Made by a program: the position numbers and the translations under genes
Notes under the pieces: model-generated
What the model saw: the letters and a program-made list of their open reading frames with translations, nothing else
What the model was told of the DNA's origin: nothing
Database searches by the model: none
Origin: Anaerococcus senegalensis JC48
GTDB lineage: Bacteria; Bacillota; Clostridia; Tissierellales; Peptoniphilaceae
Direction: 5' to 3'
DNA: 64,000 bases
NCBI RefSeq assembly: GCF_000321005.1
Contig: NZ_HE578907.1
Span: 37,361 to 101,360 of the forward strand
Part shown: piece by piece, positions 55,283-63,821 of the stretch
Layout of the letters: every line of letters starts with the position of its first letter
Position numbering within the stretch: the first letter of the stretch is position 1

Positions 55283-55774
55283 ATGACATTAAAAGTAGTT
55301 AATTTAGATATTTTAAAATTAAATGTGGATGCTATTGTAAATGCTGCAAATATTGATTTAATTGAAGGTGGGGGAATTTGTGGGCAAATTTTTGAAAAAG
55401 CTGGAAGAGAAAAGCTAAAAGAATCTTGCCAAAAATTATCACCAATAAAACCAGGTCAAGCAGTAATTACGGATGGATTTGATCTTTATCAGAAATTTAT
55501 AATTCATGCAGTAGGTCCTATTTATAATGAAAATTATAAAGAGGCTTGTCAAAAAATTTTAAAAGATGCTTATAGAAATGCTCTAGAACTTGCTAAAAAA
55601 AATAAAATAAATTCAATTGCCTTTCCTTTAATTTCTTCTGGCATTTATGGATATCCTGAAAAAGAAGCATTTTTTATTGCAAAAAATACTATTGATGAAT
55701 TTTTAGAAGAAAATGAAATGAATGTTTACCTATCAACATATAAAAAAGATATACTTTCTTTTATAATGGGATGA
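55283..55774 (+). CDS. Macro-domain protein (O-acetyl-ADP-ribose deacetylase-like)
   Basis: 163 residues, one macro domain. ADP-ribose-binding motifs: VDAIVNAANIDLIEGGGICGQIF (about 15-37), the FIIHAVGPIYN strand (about 73-83) and the second loop FPLISSGIYGYPEKEA (about 115-130). Resembles the YmdB/MacroD class that removes acetyl or ADP-ribose groups. Free-standing gene with AAAGGAG before the ATG. Confidence 0.92.
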   Translation: MTLKVVNLDILKLNVDAIVNAANIDLIEGGGICGQIFEKAGREKLKESCQKLSPIKPGQAVITDGFDLYQKFIIHAVGPIYNENYKEACQKILKDAYRNALELAKKNKINSIAFPLISSGIYGYPEKEAFFIAKNTIDEFLEENEMNVYLSTYKKDILSFIMG

Positions 55775-55775
55775 C

Positions 55776-55804
55776 TTGAATATTTTATTTGCTTCCGGTA
55801 TAAA
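55776..55804 (+). promoter_or_regulatory. Promoter of the LDCC micro-protein
   Basis: TTGAAT (55776-55781) and TATAAA (55799-55804) with 17-base spacing. Confidence 0.5.
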
Positions 55805-55846
55805 TAATTATGTAGAGAAGTAACACAAAATAATCTAGGAGTTTAT

Positions 55847-55975
55847 ATGAAAATTTTTAAATCAATTAAAAATAGATGGGAAAAATTCTTGAAAAATCTA
55901 GCAAAAGAAAATAAAAAGTCTTTTGGAAATGAAAAATTAGATTGTTGTTCAATGAACAAAAGAGAATATAAATAA
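55847..55975 (+). CDS. LDCC-motif putative metal-binding micro-protein
   Basis: 42 residues: a basic amphipathic N-terminal helix (FKSIKNRWEKFLKNLAKEN), then the fixed signature FGNEKLDCCSMNK (about 26-38) close to the C-terminus. I recognise this as the LDCC small-protein family of Clostridia-like bacteria, thought to bind a metal through the Cys pair. TAGGAG sits 5 bases before the ATG and a terminator follows directly, so it is an independent small gene. The molecular role is not known. Confidence 0.75.
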   Translation: MKIFKSIKNRWEKFLKNLAKENKKSFGNEKLDCCSMNKREYK

Positions 55976-55978
55976 AGA

Positions 55979-56007
55979 AAAAAATGACCTTGGCGGGTCA
56001 TTTTTTA
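55979..56007. terminator. Bidirectional terminator between the LDCC gene and wrbA
   Basis: AAAATGACC pairs with GGTCATTTT around TTGGCG, flanked by A and T runs; both convergent genes can use it. Confidence 0.85.
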
Positions 56008-56012
56008 TGTTT

Positions 56013-56603
56013 TTAATCTACAAGTTTTTTTGTAACTTCTACTACTCTTCTTGCTTGTGCTTTTACAGCTTGTTCAATTTCGTTTACAAAACTTTCGTTA
56101 GTTGCTGTTGCACTTGCTCCGTAAGGATTTCCACCTTGTGCATAAATAGAATCATCAGTGTAACCTACTGGAACAATTATTGCTCCCCAGTGAGCAGCGC
56201 TTGTATAAATTGTTTTAATTGTTCCTTCTTGTCCACCGTTATTATTTTGAGCAGATGTCATTGCAGATATTATTTTATTAGTTAATGAACCTTTTGCCCA
56301 AACTCCTCCTTGTTCATCTAAAAATGCTTTTAATTGAAAAGGGATATTTCCAAATCTAGTTGGTGCTGAAAATATAATTCCATCGGCCCAAATTAAATCA
56401 TCAGATGTAGCTTCTTTTATATTTTTTGAGTCTTCTAAATATTTTTTCCAAGCAGGATTTTCTTCAGCTGCACTTTCATCAAGAAATTCTTTTACTTTTA
56501 CAAGTCTAACTTCAGCTCCATTTTTTTCAGCTTCTTCTTTGGCCCATTTTGCCATTTGATAATTGTGGCCTGTTTGTGAATAATATATTATTGCAAGATT
56601 CAT
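56013..56603 (-). CDS. wrbA: NAD(P)H:quinone oxidoreductase, WrbA-type flavodoxin
   Basis: 196 residues. Flavodoxin fold with FMN phosphate loop YYSQTGHNYQMA (about 7-18), then SAPTRFGNIPFQLKAFLDEQGGVWAKGSL (about 79-107), the WrbA signature, and a late TSAAHWGAIIVPVGY strand. Family knowledge: two-electron reduction of quinones by FMN, protecting against oxidative stress. A T-rich gap of about 170 bases separates it from the next divergent gene. Confidence 0.9.
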   Translation of the reverse strand: MNLAIIYYSQTGHNYQMAKWAKEEAEKNGAEVRLVKVKEFLDESAAEENPAWKKYLEDSKNIKEATSDDLIWADGIIFSAPTRFGNIPFQLKAFLDEQGGVWAKGSLTNKIISAMTSAQNNNGGQEGTIKTIYTSAAHWGAIIVPVGYTDDSIYAQGGNPYGASATATNESFVNEIEQAVKAQARRVVEVTKKLVD

Positions 56604-56773
56604 TTTATCTCCTTTTTATTTAATTTTAATTGTCTTTATAATCCTCATAGATATAACTAATATTGTTAAGATTAAACAATTGATTTTTATTTATATTATT
56701 ATTTCTTCTGACTAGAGGGAAGTATTTTATTTATTGGGTAAAAATATAATAAGCTAATTTAAAAGGAGAAGAT

Positions 56774-57706
56774 ATGGAATTAACTGAAAAATTTGAAAAA
56801 GACCAATGTAAAAATCCTACAGAATATTCAATAATACATAAAGAAATTCCAATTAAAATGCCAACAGACATGTGGGAAGCTATTTCTTATTTATTGTGGT
56901 ATGTGCCAGATATTTCTTCTATTCAATCAAAATCAAACGAGCTTATTTCTAACAAGGAATATGATTATTATACTTTTATTGAAATAATGACTTATATGAA
57001 TTTAAGAGATGAAGATTGTTTGTTTACAGAAAATATAGATGAAAATATAGTAGAAGAATATAAAAGAAAAATATGTATAAATTCTCAAAAATTAATTTTG
57101 ACTCAATCTGATGGGGAAACTAAAACAGAATCTTTATTAAGACACATTAGAAATGCTATTGCCCATGGAAGTTTTAATATTGTCGAAGATCTAATAGTTG
57201 GTTTCGATGAAAAAATTATAGGTAAGGATAAGAGTAAAACTACTGCAATTTTTAAAATTAAACCTAAAAATTTATTAAATGCTCTTAGAATGTTAAATGA
57301 AGATTTAACTAATCAAAAATTAATTTCAAAGGCACTTAAAAATTCTAAATATTGGGTTGAGCCTTACCAAGAAGATTTTGAAAGAAGCAATAAGTTTGAT
57401 TTGTTTGCAAAAAAAGATGAGAAAAAATATGCAATTGAAATTAGAGATTATAAATCAAAAAGAGATATTGATAAGGGATTTGCAAAAAAACTTGCCCAAA
57501 ATTTTAAAAATTTAAAAGATGAAAGAGTAAGACCTGTTCTTGTGATTAATACTTCATTTTTAAAAGAAGAATCTAAAAATGAACTTATAGCTTATGATGT
57601 TTTGATTTTGGATGTTAAAAATATCAAGAAAATGTTAAAGGGAAGAGATATGATTTTCGAGATAGAACAAGCTCAAAATTTATACAAATATAAAAAAGAA
57701 AATTAA
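56774..57706 (+). CDS. HEPN-like domain fused to a PD-(D/E)XK nuclease-like domain (unknown)
   Basis: 310 residues, no family recognised as a whole. The N-terminal half is helical and has RHIRNAIAHG (about 123-132), an R-X4-H motif like HEPN ribonucleases. From about residue 200 a strand pattern resembles Mrr-like nuclease folds: FDLFAKK (Asp about 209), YAIEIR (Glu about 222, where Lys of the ExK motif is Arg) and VRPVLVINTSFLKEE, then VLILDVKNIKKML. A ribosome site AAAAGGAG precedes the ATG. Stands alone among stress and envelope genes. A defence or RNA-damage role is possible but is only inference. Confidence 0.55.
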   Translation: MELTEKFEKDQCKNPTEYSIIHKEIPIKMPTDMWEAISYLLWYVPDISSIQSKSNELISNKEYDYYTFIEIMTYMNLRDEDCLFTENIDENIVEEYKRKICINSQKLILTQSDGETKTESLLRHIRNAIAHGSFNIVEDLIVGFDEKIIGKDKSKTTAIFKIKPKNLLNALRMLNEDLTNQKLISKALKNSKYWVEPYQEDFERSNKFDLFAKKDEKKYAIEIRDYKSKRDIDKGFAKKLAQNFKNLKDERVRPVLVINTSFLKEESKNELIAYDVLILDVKNIKKMLKGRDMIFEIEQAQNLYKYKKEN

Positions 57707-57790
57707 TATTTAAATTTATTTAGGAAAAATATTAGAAAATTAAACAATTGTATTATAAAATTATAAAAATACAAGTTATTTTTAATAAAA

Positions 57791-57819
57791 TTGATATTTT
57801 TTTTATTTTGTAGTACAAT
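57791..57819 (+). promoter_or_regulatory. Promoter of the 57866 membrane protein
   Basis: TTGATA (57791-57796) and TACAAT (57814-57819), 17-base spacer. Confidence 0.5.
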
Positions 57820-57865
57820 ATATTTTGTATTAAAATTTATATTTTATTATTCATAAGGAGGAAAA

Positions 57866-58939
57866 ATGAGCGAAAAATATAATGAAAATAATAGTAGAAA
57901 AAAATCTACTGAAATAAGAGAGAAAAGAAGAGAAAGACATGTTGATGATTTTTCTAGAGATAATTCAATATCTTGGGGATCAATCATAGCAGGAGCAATT
58001 TCTTTTGCAGCTGTTTTTACAGTTTTAAGTTTAATTGTAACAGCTCTTGGTCTTGGAATTTTTTCACCAAATAATGAAAATCCTATTTCATCTATGGGAA
58101 TAGGAGTAGGAATTTCAACAGTTATAATTCTTATTATTTCTTTTGCAGTTTCTGGATTTATTTCTGGAGCATTTTCAAAAGGTCAATCTTTACTTCATGG
58201 ATTTATGAGTTGGGCTTTGTCAATCATGTTATTATTTGGTTTAGTAACTAGCATGATTTCTTCTGCGCTAGGACTTGTAGGAAATGCAACAAAAGCTGTA
58301 GCTGATACTGCAGGAAATGCTATTGGAACTGTAGCAAGTACAACAGCTGATGGAGCTGGTAATATTCTTTCAAATGTTGCTGATTCAATTACTGAAGTTG
58401 ATACTAAAGATCTTGAAAAAAATATTGATGATACTTTAAGTGAAACTGATGTTAAAGAGTTACAACCAGATTATTTAAAATCACAATTAGGCGAATCTAA
58501 AGATGAAGTTTTAGAAGCAGGTAAAAAACTTGCAACAAATCCTGAAGATTCTGATAAAATTTTTGATGATTTATCAAAATCATTAGAGAAAAAAGCTAAA
58601 GATATTACTGATTCAGTTGATAAAGAAACTATAAAAGATGAAGTTTACAAAAATTCATCTCTATCAGCTGAAGAAAGTGATAAGGCTGTAGATAATATTT
58701 ATGAAGGCATGGACAAAGCATCTAAAGAAGCTAGTGAACAAATAGAAAATGCTAAAAATGGTTTAGAAGATGCTAAAAAAGAGGCAAATAAAAAAGTAGA
58801 AGAAGCAAAAGATGGTGCAGAATCTGCAACAAATAAAGCTTCTGTTGGTGCTATTTTAGTATTTGTATTTTTAATCGTAGGTCTTGCAATAGAAATTTAT
58901 ACAGCAAAAGTCGGTGAACAATACGTTAATAGTTTGTAA
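57866..58939 (+). CDS. Membrane protein with a long helical, acidic cytosolic or surface region
   Basis: 357 residues. A charged N-terminus (1-35) is followed by three or four membrane helices (about 37-150, SWGSIIAGAISFAAVFTVLSL and similar, glycine and serine rich). Residues about 150-320 are an Asp/Glu/Lys/Ala-rich, probably helical segment with repeated KKAKD and EAKDGAE-like patterns, reminiscent of LEA/apolipoprotein-type sequences; a last helix (about 323-343) spans the membrane. The first part recalls YrzE-type proteins. Function unknown; stress protection is a guess. Terminator follows. Confidence 0.65.
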   Translation: MSEKYNENNSRKKSTEIREKRRERHVDDFSRDNSISWGSIIAGAISFAAVFTVLSLIVTALGLGIFSPNNENPISSMGIGVGISTVIILIISFAVSGFISGAFSKGQSLLHGFMSWALSIMLLFGLVTSMISSALGLVGNATKAVADTAGNAIGTVASTTADGAGNILSNVADSITEVDTKDLEKNIDDTLSETDVKELQPDYLKSQLGESKDEVLEAGKKLATNPEDSDKIFDDLSKSLEKKAKDITDSVDKETIKDEVYKNSSLSAEESDKAVDNIYEGMDKASKEASEQIENAKNGLEDAKKEANKKVEEAKDGAESATNKASVGAILVFVFLIVGLAIEIYTAKVGEQYVNSL

Positions 58940-58942
58940 AAT

Positions 58943-58976
58943 AAAAATCCTTGAGAATTTCCTCAAGGATTTTTTT
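58943..58976. terminator. Bidirectional terminator after the 57866 gene
   Basis: AAAATCCTTGAG pairs with CTCAAGGATTTT around AATTTC, then T8; it can also serve the convergent S41-like gene. Confidence 0.85.
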
Positions 58977-60373
58977 TATTTTATAATTTTTAAAACTTCT
59001 TTAATAGGATTAGAAGAGTTTATTGTTTGATTATATTTTATAAATTTATCATCTTCATTCAAACTTTTTGAAGAGTTGATTGATATTAAAAGTCCAGAAT
59101 GATCTAATTTAAATATATCAGATCTTAAATTATATATTATATCATTTTGATTTTGTTCTCCTTCAAATCCGTTTTTTACAATATAAGCATTTGAAGAAGT
59201 TTTTAGAATATTTGCAAATCTTATTGGATCATTTTTTGTATTTTCGTTTGTAAGAATATATATTTTTTTATTTCCAATATCTTTGTCCTTATTTATATTA
59301 ATCCTAATTTGATCATAATACATATAATAATCTTTATTGATTTCTTTTGTATCTTCTGGAAATTTAATGGATTGATTTTTAACAAAAGATGACCTAGTAT
59401 TTAGTTTATCTTTATTATTTTTCATATAGGCTAGACTTTGTTTTAATAAATTTCCCCTATAAAAAACTATTTTTTCTAATGCATAATCCTTATGAATAAG
59501 TAAAGGAAGAATTTCATTCGCGTACTTATCATCAATGGATTCGTTATTAGATAAGTCTATAAATATATTTTGTATATTTGGATTATTTAATAAAACATTT
59601 TTTAATTTTTCCTTATCTCTATTTATATTATTTGAATCAAAGTTTGGTAAATAAATTTCTAGAATATTTTTATTTTCTTTTATTTCTAATTCTTTTTTTT
59701 CATTCATTCTACCAAGTAGTCTTTTATATCTATTTACGACTTGAGCATCTCCCAAATTTTTTGACCTTGGAGATTTATTTTTTTCTTTATAGTAAGGAAA
59801 AATCATTTGGTATGTTTTTTTATCAATTATTTTTGTCCTATTATCTTGCAATAAAGAAAGATAAGAGGAGATTATATCGTAGAATTCCTGGTCAGATCTA
59901 CAATTTTTAATTCTTTTTTTGTAAATTTCAGTTTGGTCTATCAAAGTATTATAACTGTCTTCGTTGTTATTATCTATAGCATAGTTTCTAATTATATAAT
60001 CATTCAATTTATTAAAATCAGATATTTTTTCAGCGCTTGTGAGAGATCTATCTTCTGTATTTGCTATGAAAATATCTTGTGTAATTGATTCCATAACTTG
60101 GTCTCTAAATTTTGGATAAGAATCAGATTCATATCGGTTTATCCTTTTAATAATTAAATTTACCAAGAAAAACAATATAAAAATCAATAAGAGAAGAAGT
60201 AAAATTCTTCTTCTCAAATAAATCATTTTCTGTTTTTTTAATCTAGTTTTTGATCTTTTTCTTATATTTGAATCTTTTGATCTAATTTTTATATCTTTTT
60301 TTCTAACTTTAATATTTTTATGCCTTGATGCAGATTTATTTTTATTTCTAGATCTATTTTTTTCTCTTTTCAT
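58976..60373 (-). CDS. S41 peptidase-like membrane-anchored protein (catalytic Ser not evident)
   Basis: 465 residues. The first 50 are extremely basic (Lys/Arg-rich), followed by one membrane helix (about 52-73), so the bulk is probably outside the cell. The last two thirds resemble tricorn/S41 C-terminal peptidase folds: an IQNIFIDLSNNES strand (about 268-280) and KIYILTNENTKNDPIRFANILK (about 372-393), the position where active members have a Ser. It appears catalytically altered or inactive. Lies downstream of a two-component system on the same strand, with a 45-base gap. Confidence 0.5.
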   Translation of the reverse strand: MKREKNRSRNKNKSASRHKNIKVRKKDIKIRSKDSNIRKRSKTRLKKQKMIYLRRRILLLLLLIFILFFLVNLIIKRINRYESDSYPKFRDQVMESITQDIFIANTEDRSLTSAEKISDFNKLNDYIIRNYAIDNNNEDSYNTLIDQTEIYKKRIKNCRSDQEFYDIISSYLSLLQDNRTKIIDKKTYQMIFPYYKEKNKSPRSKNLGDAQVVNRYKRLLGRMNEKKELEIKENKNILEIYLPNFDSNNINRDKEKLKNVLLNNPNIQNIFIDLSNNESIDDKYANEILPLLIHKDYALEKIVFYRGNLLKQSLAYMKNNKDKLNTRSSFVKNQSIKFPEDTKEINKDYYMYYDQIRININKDKDIGNKKIYILTNENTKNDPIRFANILKTSSNAYIVKNGFEGEQNQNDIIYNLRSDIFKLDHSGLLISINSSKSLNEDDKFIKYNQTINSSNPIKEVLKIIK

Positions 60374-60418
60374 AATTCACCTTAATATAATATATCAGAA
60401 AATACCTATGATTCAAAA

Positions 60419-61735
60419 TTATTTAGGCAAAATTACGGAAAAAGTAGATCCTTTTCCAAGTCTTGATTTTAATTTAATTTTACCACCTAAACTTTCTACA
60501 AAATTTTTGGTAATTGAAAGCCCCAAACCATGACCGTTTAATTTTGTATTTCTAGCATCATCAATTCTATAAAATCTTTCAAAAATAGCTTCTTTTTTTT
60601 CATCACTAATTCCAACACCATTGTCTTTTACAATTAGGTATATATTATTCTTATCTTCGCTAAGACTAACCCTAATTAAGCCGTCATCTTTTATAGCCTT
60701 TATAGCATTTGAAACTAAATTTTGTACTATTTGACTTATCTTATCCTTATCAGAATTTATTATTATTCCATCTTTTATTTCTTCTATCAAAGAAATATCA
60801 AGTTTGTTAAGTCTCGGTTTTACTGTATCCAATAATGAATTAATATGCTCTGATAAATTAAATTCTTTTTTGTTTATTTTTAAATACTCAGAATTATCAT
60901 TAAAAGATTTATTTAAATTTACAACAAGTCCTTCAAGTCTATGAATTTCTTCCAATAGAGAAGATAGGGTTTGCTCATCTGCGTCAATAACCCCATCTTT
61001 TATTGCTTCTATATAAAGTTGTAAGTTTGTAATAGGTGTTCTAAGTTCGTGAGAAATATCTTGGGCGTATTGTTTTCTTACAAATTTTTGATTTTTTAAA
61101 TTTATTGATAAATATTTAATATTATTTTGTAAGTTTTCAAGTTCTATAATTTTGCTATCCTTTAAATTTATATTATAATCACCATCTTTAATCTTTAAAG
61201 TTGCATCTGAAATTTGCTTGATTGGGTTTGTTATATTAGTAGATAAAATCAAAGCTATAATAATTCCAATAGTGATAGAAATTAAAACAGCGATTAAAAT
61301 AGAACTTTTAATATTTGTCATTAGCTCATTTGCAGCAAATTCTCCAGTACCATAAGTGATAATTAATTGACCCATATAATCATTAACATTTGGATTAAAA
61401 ATATCATATGACTTACTAGCAGTTATATCATTTTTATTATCATCTCTTCCTTTAAACCTCATTATTGGTTCATTATTTTTATTTAATATTTCAATATCAA
61501 CATTTAAATTTTGGGATATTTTACCAAGTCTTTCTTTTATAGTATAGGGATCATTGTCTGTAATAAGATTTTCAAATTGCTTTTTTATTTGACTAGGTCT
61601 TATATCTTCAGTAGTATCAATAAAATTTTTGGTATAAACATTAATTAAATAAGAAATAGCAATAGAGAAAACTAGTATGCAAGCAAAAATACCTGCTATA
61701 AAGTTTCTTATTATTTTATTTCGAAGAGTTGTCAT
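60419..61735 (-). CDS. Sensor histidine kinase (HAMP)
   Basis: About 438 residues from the ATG whose complement is at 61733-61735, preceded by GGTGG; the frame extends to 61765 within the regulator gene. N-terminal helix, an extracytoplasmic domain of about 120 residues, second helix (about 155-177), HAMP (to about 230), HisKA with QDISHELRTPIT (phosphorylated His), and HATPase_c with NLVSNAIKAI, DNGVGISDE and GHGLGLSITK. Overlaps the response regulator by 20 bases. Confidence 0.9.
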   Translation of the reverse strand: MTTLRNKIIRNFIAGIFACILVFSIAISYLINVYTKNFIDTTEDIRPSQIKKQFENLITDNDPYTIKERLGKISQNLNVDIEILNKNNEPIMRFKGRDDNKNDITASKSYDIFNPNVNDYMGQLIITYGTGEFAANELMTNIKSSILIAVLISITIGIIIALILSTNITNPIKQISDATLKIKDGDYNINLKDSKIIELENLQNNIKYLSINLKNQKFVRKQYAQDISHELRTPITNLQLYIEAIKDGVIDADEQTLSSLLEEIHRLEGLVVNLNKSFNDNSEYLKINKKEFNLSEHINSLLDTVKPRLNKLDISLIEEIKDGIIINSDKDKISQIVQNLVSNAIKAIKDDGLIRVSLSEDKNNIYLIVKDNGVGISDEKKEAIFERFYRIDDARNTKLNGHGLGLSITKNFVESLGGKIKLKSRLGKGSTFSVILPK

Positions 61736-62429
61736 CGATACCACCAGACTTATAACCCATACCATAAATTGTTTTTATATAAGATGGTTTTTTTGGATTA
61801 TCTTCAATTTTTTGTCTAATATTTTTAATGTGAGTATCAATTGCTCTATCATAAGCATCATAATCAAATCCAAAAGTGATTTCAATTATTTCTTCTCTAG
61901 TAAAAATTTTATTTGGATTTGAGAATAGAGTTTTAATAATTTGGAATTCATTTTTTGTAAGAAAAATTTCTTTTCCATCTTTGAAAAATCTATTGTATTC
62001 AAGATCCATTTCAAGTCTATTATCAGTAGTTTTTATAATATCAGCTCTTGGCATATTATATTTTTCAATTCTTCTCAAAACAGTTTTTATTCTTTGCATA
62101 AGCTCTTTTGGAGAAAAAGGTTTTGTAACATAATCATCTGCTCCAAGTTTTAGACCATTAACTATATCATCTTCACTTACTTTTGCTGTAACCATTATTA
62201 CTGGAACATTTGATTTATTTCTAATTTCTTTAATAAGATCTTCGCCGGAAATTTTAGGAATCATTAAATCTAATAAAACTAAATCAATATTTTCTTTTTC
62301 AAAAATATCCAAGCCTTCTTTACCATCAAAAGCTTGAAAAACATTATAATTTTCCTTTTCCAAATATGATTTTATTATTTTAGAAATTCCCTTTTCATCT
62401 TCTATAATAAGTATATTTATATTATTCAT
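61716..62429 (-). CDS. OmpR-family response regulator
   Basis: 237 residues. Receiver domain with the acidic pair IEDEKG, phosphoacceptor Asp in LVLLDLMIPKISG (about 53) and Lys in VTKPFSPKEL; DNA-binding winged helix (about 135-230) ending AIDTHIKNIRQKI and YGMGYKSGG. Partner of the kinase encoded next; the S41-like protein may be in the same transcript. Confidence 0.93.
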   Translation of the reverse strand: MNNINILIIEDEKGISKIIKSYLEKENYNVFQAFDGKEGLDIFEKENIDLVLLDLMIPKISGEDLIKEIRNKSNVPVIMVTAKVSEDDIVNGLKLGADDYVTKPFSPKELMQRIKTVLRRIEKYNMPRADIIKTTDNRLEMDLEYNRFFKDGKEIFLTKNEFQIIKTLFSNPNKIFTREEIIEITFGFDYDAYDRAIDTHIKNIRQKIEDNPKKPSYIKTIYGMGYKSGGIDDNSSK

Positions 62430-62587
62430 TTTTTCACCTCTCTATACAATTATACTTTACTATTTTAAATAAATATATCTTTTCAATTGGTAGTAATTTT
62501 GTATAAATAAAAAAATATGATAGATTTAAAAAAAGTTGGGTATAATAAAAATGTAGGAAAAAACAAAAAATAAAAAAGGAGATTAAT

Positions 62588-62836
62588 ATGATTAGTTCAA
62601 TTATAATAGGTGCTCTTTGCGGATGGATCGCAAGCATGATTATGAAAACAGATGCTCAAATGGGAGCAATCGCAAATATAGTTGTAGGTATAGTAGGTGG
62701 AGCAATAGGTTCTTGGATATTAGGATTATTAAATATCAGTGTATCATCAGGATTTGTAGGAAGCTTAATTGCAGGAATTTTAGGATCTGTAATCTTAATT
62801 TATATCTATAATTTAATTACAAAAAAAACTAAATAA
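62588..62836 (+). CDS. GlsB/YeaQ/YmgE family stress-response membrane protein
   Basis: 82 residues, three helices rich in Gly ([17 protein letters not shown], then [18 protein letters not shown]). The pattern matches transglycosylase-associated (GlsB) proteins, which are induced by envelope or cell-wall stress. Start ATG with AAAAGGAG upstream; TATAAT at 62541-62546 could be the -10. Divergent to the two-component system and ended by a strong terminator. Confidence 0.88.
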   Translation: MISSIIIGALCGWIASMIMKTDAQMGAIANIVVGIVGGAIGSWILGLLNISVSSGFVGSLIAGILGSVILIYIYNLITKKTK

Positions 62837-62847
62837 TAAAAAAATTT

Positions 62848-62876
62848 TGACTGGCTAAAAAGCCAGTCTTTTTTTG
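62848..62876 (+). terminator. Intrinsic terminator after the GlsB-like gene
   Basis: GACTGGCT pairs with AGCCAGTC around AAAA, then T7. Confidence 0.9.
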
Positions 62877-62907
62877 TGATTAAATATGTAAATGATATAA
62901 TAATTTT

Positions 62908-63771
62908 ATGGATGTAAATGAAAAATATATAAAAGTAGCAAATGAAATTTTAGAAAATGGATACGATGAAGAAAAACTAAACCAAGAGGTAAGACCAGTT
63001 TGGGAAGATGGTGAAAGTGCTTATACAAAATTTTTACCCCAACAAATAATTAGATATGAGAAGGGAGAAGTACCTCTAATTAGTTTGAGAAAAATAGCTT
63101 GGAAATCTGCAATTAAAGAAATTTTGTGGATTTATCAAGATAGGTCAAATGATGTAAATTTATTGAAAAATAAATACAAAGTTAATTATTGGGATTCTTG
63201 GAAAAATGATGAGGGTAATCTGGGTACAGCGTATGGTTATCAAATAAATAAAAAATTTAAATCACCAGAAACAGGAAAAATGACAAATCAAATTGATCGT
63301 TTAATTGACCAAATAAAAAATAATCCTTTAAACAGAAGATTGATTATGAATTTGATCGATGTAGATGATATGGCTGAAATGACTTTAATTCCTTGTGCCT
63401 TTTTAACTATGTGGACTGTAAGTGGGGATTATTTAAATCTTACTCTAATTCAAAGAAGTGGAGATTTTTTGGCAGCAGCAGCTCCTGGTGGAATAAATGC
63501 TTTTCAATATTATGTTTTACTTAGGATGATTGCACAAGTTACTGGTCTAAAGGCTGGAAATTTTGTACATTTTATTCAAAATTATCACGTTTATAAAAAA
63601 CATATACCAACAGTTAAAAAAATAATGGAAGTTAAAGTAGATGAAAAAAGTAAGCCAAAGCTTGAAATAAATCCTGATATAAAAGATTTTAAAGATTTTA
63701 CAATTGATGATTTTAAATTGATAGATTACTATCCGGACAATACAAAATATGATATTGATATTGCCTTATAA
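62908..63771 (+). CDS. thyA: Thymidylate synthase
   Basis: 287 residues. Active-site Cys is in LIPCAFLTMW (about 168-177); the RRLIMNLIDVDD dUMP-binding stretch and the QRSGDFLAAAAPGGINAFQYYVL segment (about 186-208) are conserved, though the usual SxDxxLGxPFNI is replaced by SGDFLAAAAPGGI, a feature of a divergent Firmicute ThyA group. Methylates dUMP to dTMP with methylene-THF. Free-standing; no dihydrofolate reductase gene is next to it in the window. Confidence 0.92.
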   Translation: MDVNEKYIKVANEILENGYDEEKLNQEVRPVWEDGESAYTKFLPQQIIRYEKGEVPLISLRKIAWKSAIKEILWIYQDRSNDVNLLKNKYKVNYWDSWKNDEGNLGTAYGYQINKKFKSPETGKMTNQIDRLIDQIKNNPLNRRLIMNLIDVDDMAEMTLIPCAFLTMWTVSGDYLNLTLIQRSGDFLAAAAPGGINAFQYYVLLRMIAQVTGLKAGNFVHFIQNYHVYKKHIPTVKKIMEVKVDEKSKPKLEINPDIKDFKDFTIDDFKLIDYYPDNTKYDIDIAL

Positions 63772-63821
63772 TTATTGAAATTAAATATTTTTTAAGTATA
63801 GTCAATCGGTATGGAGGAATT

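Noticed and set aside
56007..56285. Cys-rich plus-strand ORF inside wrbA
   Set aside because: Antisense shadow of wrbA; the many Cys and Tyr codons are by-products of the reverse strand.
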